In this document: positions 5,843-7,448 of the stretch, one piece after another | How the letters are laid out: each line of letters opens with the position of its first letter | Numbering within the stretch: the first letter of the stretch is position 1 | Assembly: GCA_002336985.1 (NCBI GenBank) | Contig: DDFE01000068.1 | Span: 1-7,448 of the forward strand | Direction of reading: 5' to 3' | Length of the DNA: 7,448 nucleotides | Source of the DNA: Sphingomonadales bacterium UBA1936 | GTDB taxonomy: Bacteria > Pseudomonadota > Alphaproteobacteria > Sphingomonadales > Sphingomonadaceae | Position numbers and translations under genes: made by a program | The notes under the pieces: generated by a model | Told to the model about the DNA's origin: nothing | Database searches by the model: none | Seen by the model: only the letters and a program-made list of their open reading frames with translations

Positions 5843-6340
5843 ATGTCAACGATTCAAACGGTGTCGGACCGCATCGAAATCGCCGATTTGCTGGCGCGTT
5901 ACTGCCGCGCGGTCGACCGGTGCGACCTTGTGCTGTTTGGGTCGGTCTGGGCCGAAGGGGCGACGGTCGATTACGGGGGCGGCAGCGAGGATGCGGCGGC
6001 GTGGTGCGAGGGATTGCTCGGCCGGTTGCGCGCGATGGATCGCACGCAGCATTCGATATCCAACAGCCTGGTCTCGCTCGACGGCGACAGCGCGACTGGG
6101 GAGACGATGTGCACCGCCTATCATCGCTTCATCGACGACGAGGGGCCGAAGCAGATGATCGTCGGCGGGCGCTATCTCGACCGGCTGGTGCGGACCGGGC
6201 AGGGGTGGCGGATCGCGCACCGCAGCTATGTCATGGACTGGAACGAGACGGCGGCCTCCACGGCCGAGATCGGTACCGGTAAATTCGCGCGCTTCGCCAA
6301 TACTGGTGCGCGTGCGCCCGAGGATCCGTCGTACCGCTAG
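5843..6340 (+). CDS. SnoaL-like / NTF2-fold protein (third of three), no adjacent oxygenase on its strand
   Basis: A 165-residue SnoaL_4-like protein. Asp25 (AVDR), His70 (TQH), Asn74 and His94 (AYH) align with the other two copies, as does GRYLDRLVRTGQGW followed by AHRSYVMDW. Its C-terminal tail after DW differs from both others. The start is chosen at 5843, with GGGAGAG 6 bases upstream, rather than the in-frame ATG at 5828 that precedes this Shine-Dalgarno and has none of its own. It has its own promoter candidate and stands alone on the plus strand, diverging from the SnoaL-Rieske B pair. Its stop codon overlaps the stop of the EthD-like gene in the palindrome CTAG. Likely role, by fold and conserved residues, is a cytoplasmic dehydratase or isomerase of a pathway intermediate; the reaction is not known. 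Confidence 0.85.
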   Translation: MSTIQTVSDRIEIADLLARYCRAVDRCDLVLFGSVWAEGATVDYGGGSEDAAAWCEGLLGRLRAMDRTQHSISNSLVSLDGDSATGETMCTAYHRFIDDEGPKQMIVGGRYLDRLVRTGQGWRIAHRSYVMDWNETAASTAEIGTGKFARFANTGARAPEDPSYR

Positions 6341-6984
6341 ACGCGGGTCTGCGGGATCGGCCGCCAGTCGGCTGGCGGAGGTGTTTCGCCGGGCCAGAAC
6401 ACTGGCCGCTCCTCCGCGATCAGCCCGTCGAACGAACGGTCCTGCTGCGCCCATGCTGCATTGAAAGTGGCGGCGTCGGGCCACCAGCTGGTCTGGACGG
6501 CGGCATAGGGCGCGACCTTGATCGCGAGCGATACGTCGGGCGCCGTCTGTTCGGCGATGCGGATGGCGCCGTCTGTGCTCATTCCCTGCTCGTCCGCGCG
6601 CAGGAATAGGATCGCCTTGAGCAATCCCACGCATTCGGCGCGAGGCGCGCCGGTGCCGACCTCTTCGGTCAGCGGCTGCGAGCGGTAGTCGCCGATGTCC
6701 ATGAAATTGGGCTCGTCGTGGAAAGCGCCCTCACGGAACGCGGGCGCCGTACGGAGCGCGGTGAAGCTTTCGGCGCTCTCGAACCAGAGTTCGGGCACGC
6801 CATCCGCGACGATGTTCAGCCGGTCGACCGGAACATCGATCCGGTGGTTCTGGACATAGCCCTTCAGGATCCCGGCCTCGGCAATGCGCAGCGCAAGACC
6901 GCGGTGGATCGTCCGCCAGTGCAGACGAAACAAATCCAGCGGCAGGTCCCCCCGCCGCTGGATCAGGCCCATAACCTTGAGCAT
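6337..6984 (-). CDS. EthD-domain (dimeric alpha/beta barrel) protein, probable two-repeat form
   Basis: A 215-residue protein. The first half (about 1-100) has EthD hallmarks: MLKVMGLIQRR as the first strand, FRLHWRTIHRGL (19-30) with His22, Trp23 and His27, GYVQNH (42-47), DGVPELWF (61-68) and a late E...F.D segment (91-96). The second half (about 119-200), beginning VGLLKAILFLR, looks like a degenerate repeat of the same ferredoxin-like fold. Family members are usually about 100 residues and form dimers, so this chain may form the barrel internally. EthD proteins occur in ether degradation clusters, and relatives act in polyketide and aromatic pathways, often with unclear biochemistry. The ATG shares one base with the stop of the TonB receptor gene (TGATG) and has no clear Shine-Dalgarno, so it is probably translated by reinitiation. 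Confidence 0.8.
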   Translation of the reverse strand: MLKVMGLIQRRGDLPLDLFRLHWRTIHRGLALRIAEAGILKGYVQNHRIDVPVDRLNIVADGVPELWFESAESFTALRTAPAFREGAFHDEPNFMDIGDYRSQPLTEEVGTGAPRAECVGLLKAILFLRADEQGMSTDGAIRIAEQTAPDVSLAIKVAPYAAVQTSWWPDAATFNAAWAQQDRSFDGLIAEERPVFWPGETPPPADWRPIPQTRV

Positions 6985-7448
6985 CAGAACTTGAAGCGGA
7001 CGCCTGCGCGGAACGAGCGCCCAACGAGGTCGTAGATGACCGTGCTGCTTCCCGGTGCCTGGTTCACCGCAGGATCCTGGTTCACCACGACCGGCGGGGA
7101 CTGGTTCAGCAAGTTGTCCACCGCCGCATAAATCTGCACCTTGCCGCCACCGATCTTGAGATCGTAACCGATGAAGGCGTCGAAATAGGCGATCGCGGGA
7201 ACGTCGTTCAGGTTGACGTCCAGCGGGCCGTAATCCGACTCGATCTTCGAAGCACCGATGAAGCGGGTCTTCAGCTGGAACGTGACCGGCTCCAGGTTGT
7301 AGGTAACTGTCCCGAAGAGCTTCCAGGTCGGCGAACCCTGCGACGTGCCCAGATTGTTGCCGACTTCGCCTGCCCGTGTCACCGTTCCAAACGGGCTGAC
7401 GATGGCGAGCTTGGTCACGTAGTTGGCGAGAACCCGGAGGTCGAGATT
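6984..7448 (-). CDS. TonB-dependent outer-membrane receptor, C-terminal part
   Basis: The last 154 residues of a receptor whose N-terminus lies beyond the right edge; the frame is open through position 7448. The sequence shows alternating amphipathic beta strands (for example WKLFGTVTYNL, TFQLKTRFIG, IAYFDAFIGYDL), the phrase VQIYAAVDNLLNQSPP typical of the last strands of TonB-dependent receptors, and a final strand ending GRSFRAGVRFKF with the terminal phenylalanine required by outer-membrane assembly. The plug domain and TonB box are not visible. Such receptors import scarce large or hydrophobic ligands using proton-motive force through TonB-ExbBD. The location beside catabolic oxygenases suggests uptake of the cluster's substrate, although a siderophore-type ligand cannot be excluded from this part alone. 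Confidence 0.9.
   Translation of the reverse strand, partial: NLDLRVLANYVTKLAIVSPFGTVTRAGEVGNNLGTSQGSPTWKLFGTVTYNLEPVTFQLKTRFIGASKIESDYGPLDVNLNDVPAIAYFDAFIGYDLKIGGGKVQIYAAVDNLLNQSPPVVVNQDPAVNQAPGSSTVIYDLVGRSFRAGVRFKF

Overview
The window is a GC-rich stretch from a Gram-negative bacterium. A TonB-dependent outer-membrane receptor, a dense set of Rieske oxygenase, SnoaL-like, SDR and EthD genes, and heavy G/C at third codon positions together suggest an alphaproteobacterium, most likely a sphingomonad. That taxonomic guess is inference; no rRNA or marker gene is present. The content is that of an accessory catabolic island for a hydrophobic, probably aromatic or polycyclic, compound. The substrate cannot be read from the sequence.

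Layout from left to right. A minus-strand operon reads from about 2754 leftward: Rieske oxygenase alpha subunit (1378-2754), SnoaL/NTF2-fold protein (821-1357), short-chain dehydrogenase (63-824, overlapping its neighbour by ATGA), and the first codons of another gene (1-38). A 135-bp AT-rich divergent region carries a palindrome over a candidate promoter. It separates this operon from a plus-strand zinc-free quinone oxidoreductase of the PIG3 type (2890-3861). Nine bases further on, and convergent with it, lies the end of a second minus-strand module: SnoaL-like protein (5237-5749), then a second Rieske oxygenase (3871-5235). A 93-bp divergent region with a good sigma70-like promoter and nested inverted repeats separates that module from a third, plus-strand SnoaL-like gene (5843-6340). 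That gene converges on a minus-strand pair: the C-terminal part of a TonB-dependent receptor (6984-7448, running off the right edge) and a two-repeat EthD-like protein (6337-6984), joined by a TGATG overlap.

A plausible joint role, by inference: the receptor takes up a scarce hydrophobic substrate, the two Rieske enzymes hydroxylate it or its intermediates, the SDR oxidises or reduces hydroxyl/keto groups, the quinone oxidoreductase handles quinone or enone intermediates, and the SnoaL and EthD proteins catalyse dehydration, isomerisation or similar steps. No ferredoxin or ferredoxin reductase for the Rieske enzymes is present here, so electron supply must be encoded elsewhere.

The points most worth attention are the two Rieske+SnoaL modules with opposite gene order, the conserved Asp/His/His set in all three SnoaL proteins (which argues for catalytic proteins rather than structural beta subunits), and the two operator-like palindromes placed on the candidate promoters. 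No RNA genes, insertion sequences, CRISPR arrays or clear rho-independent terminators were seen.
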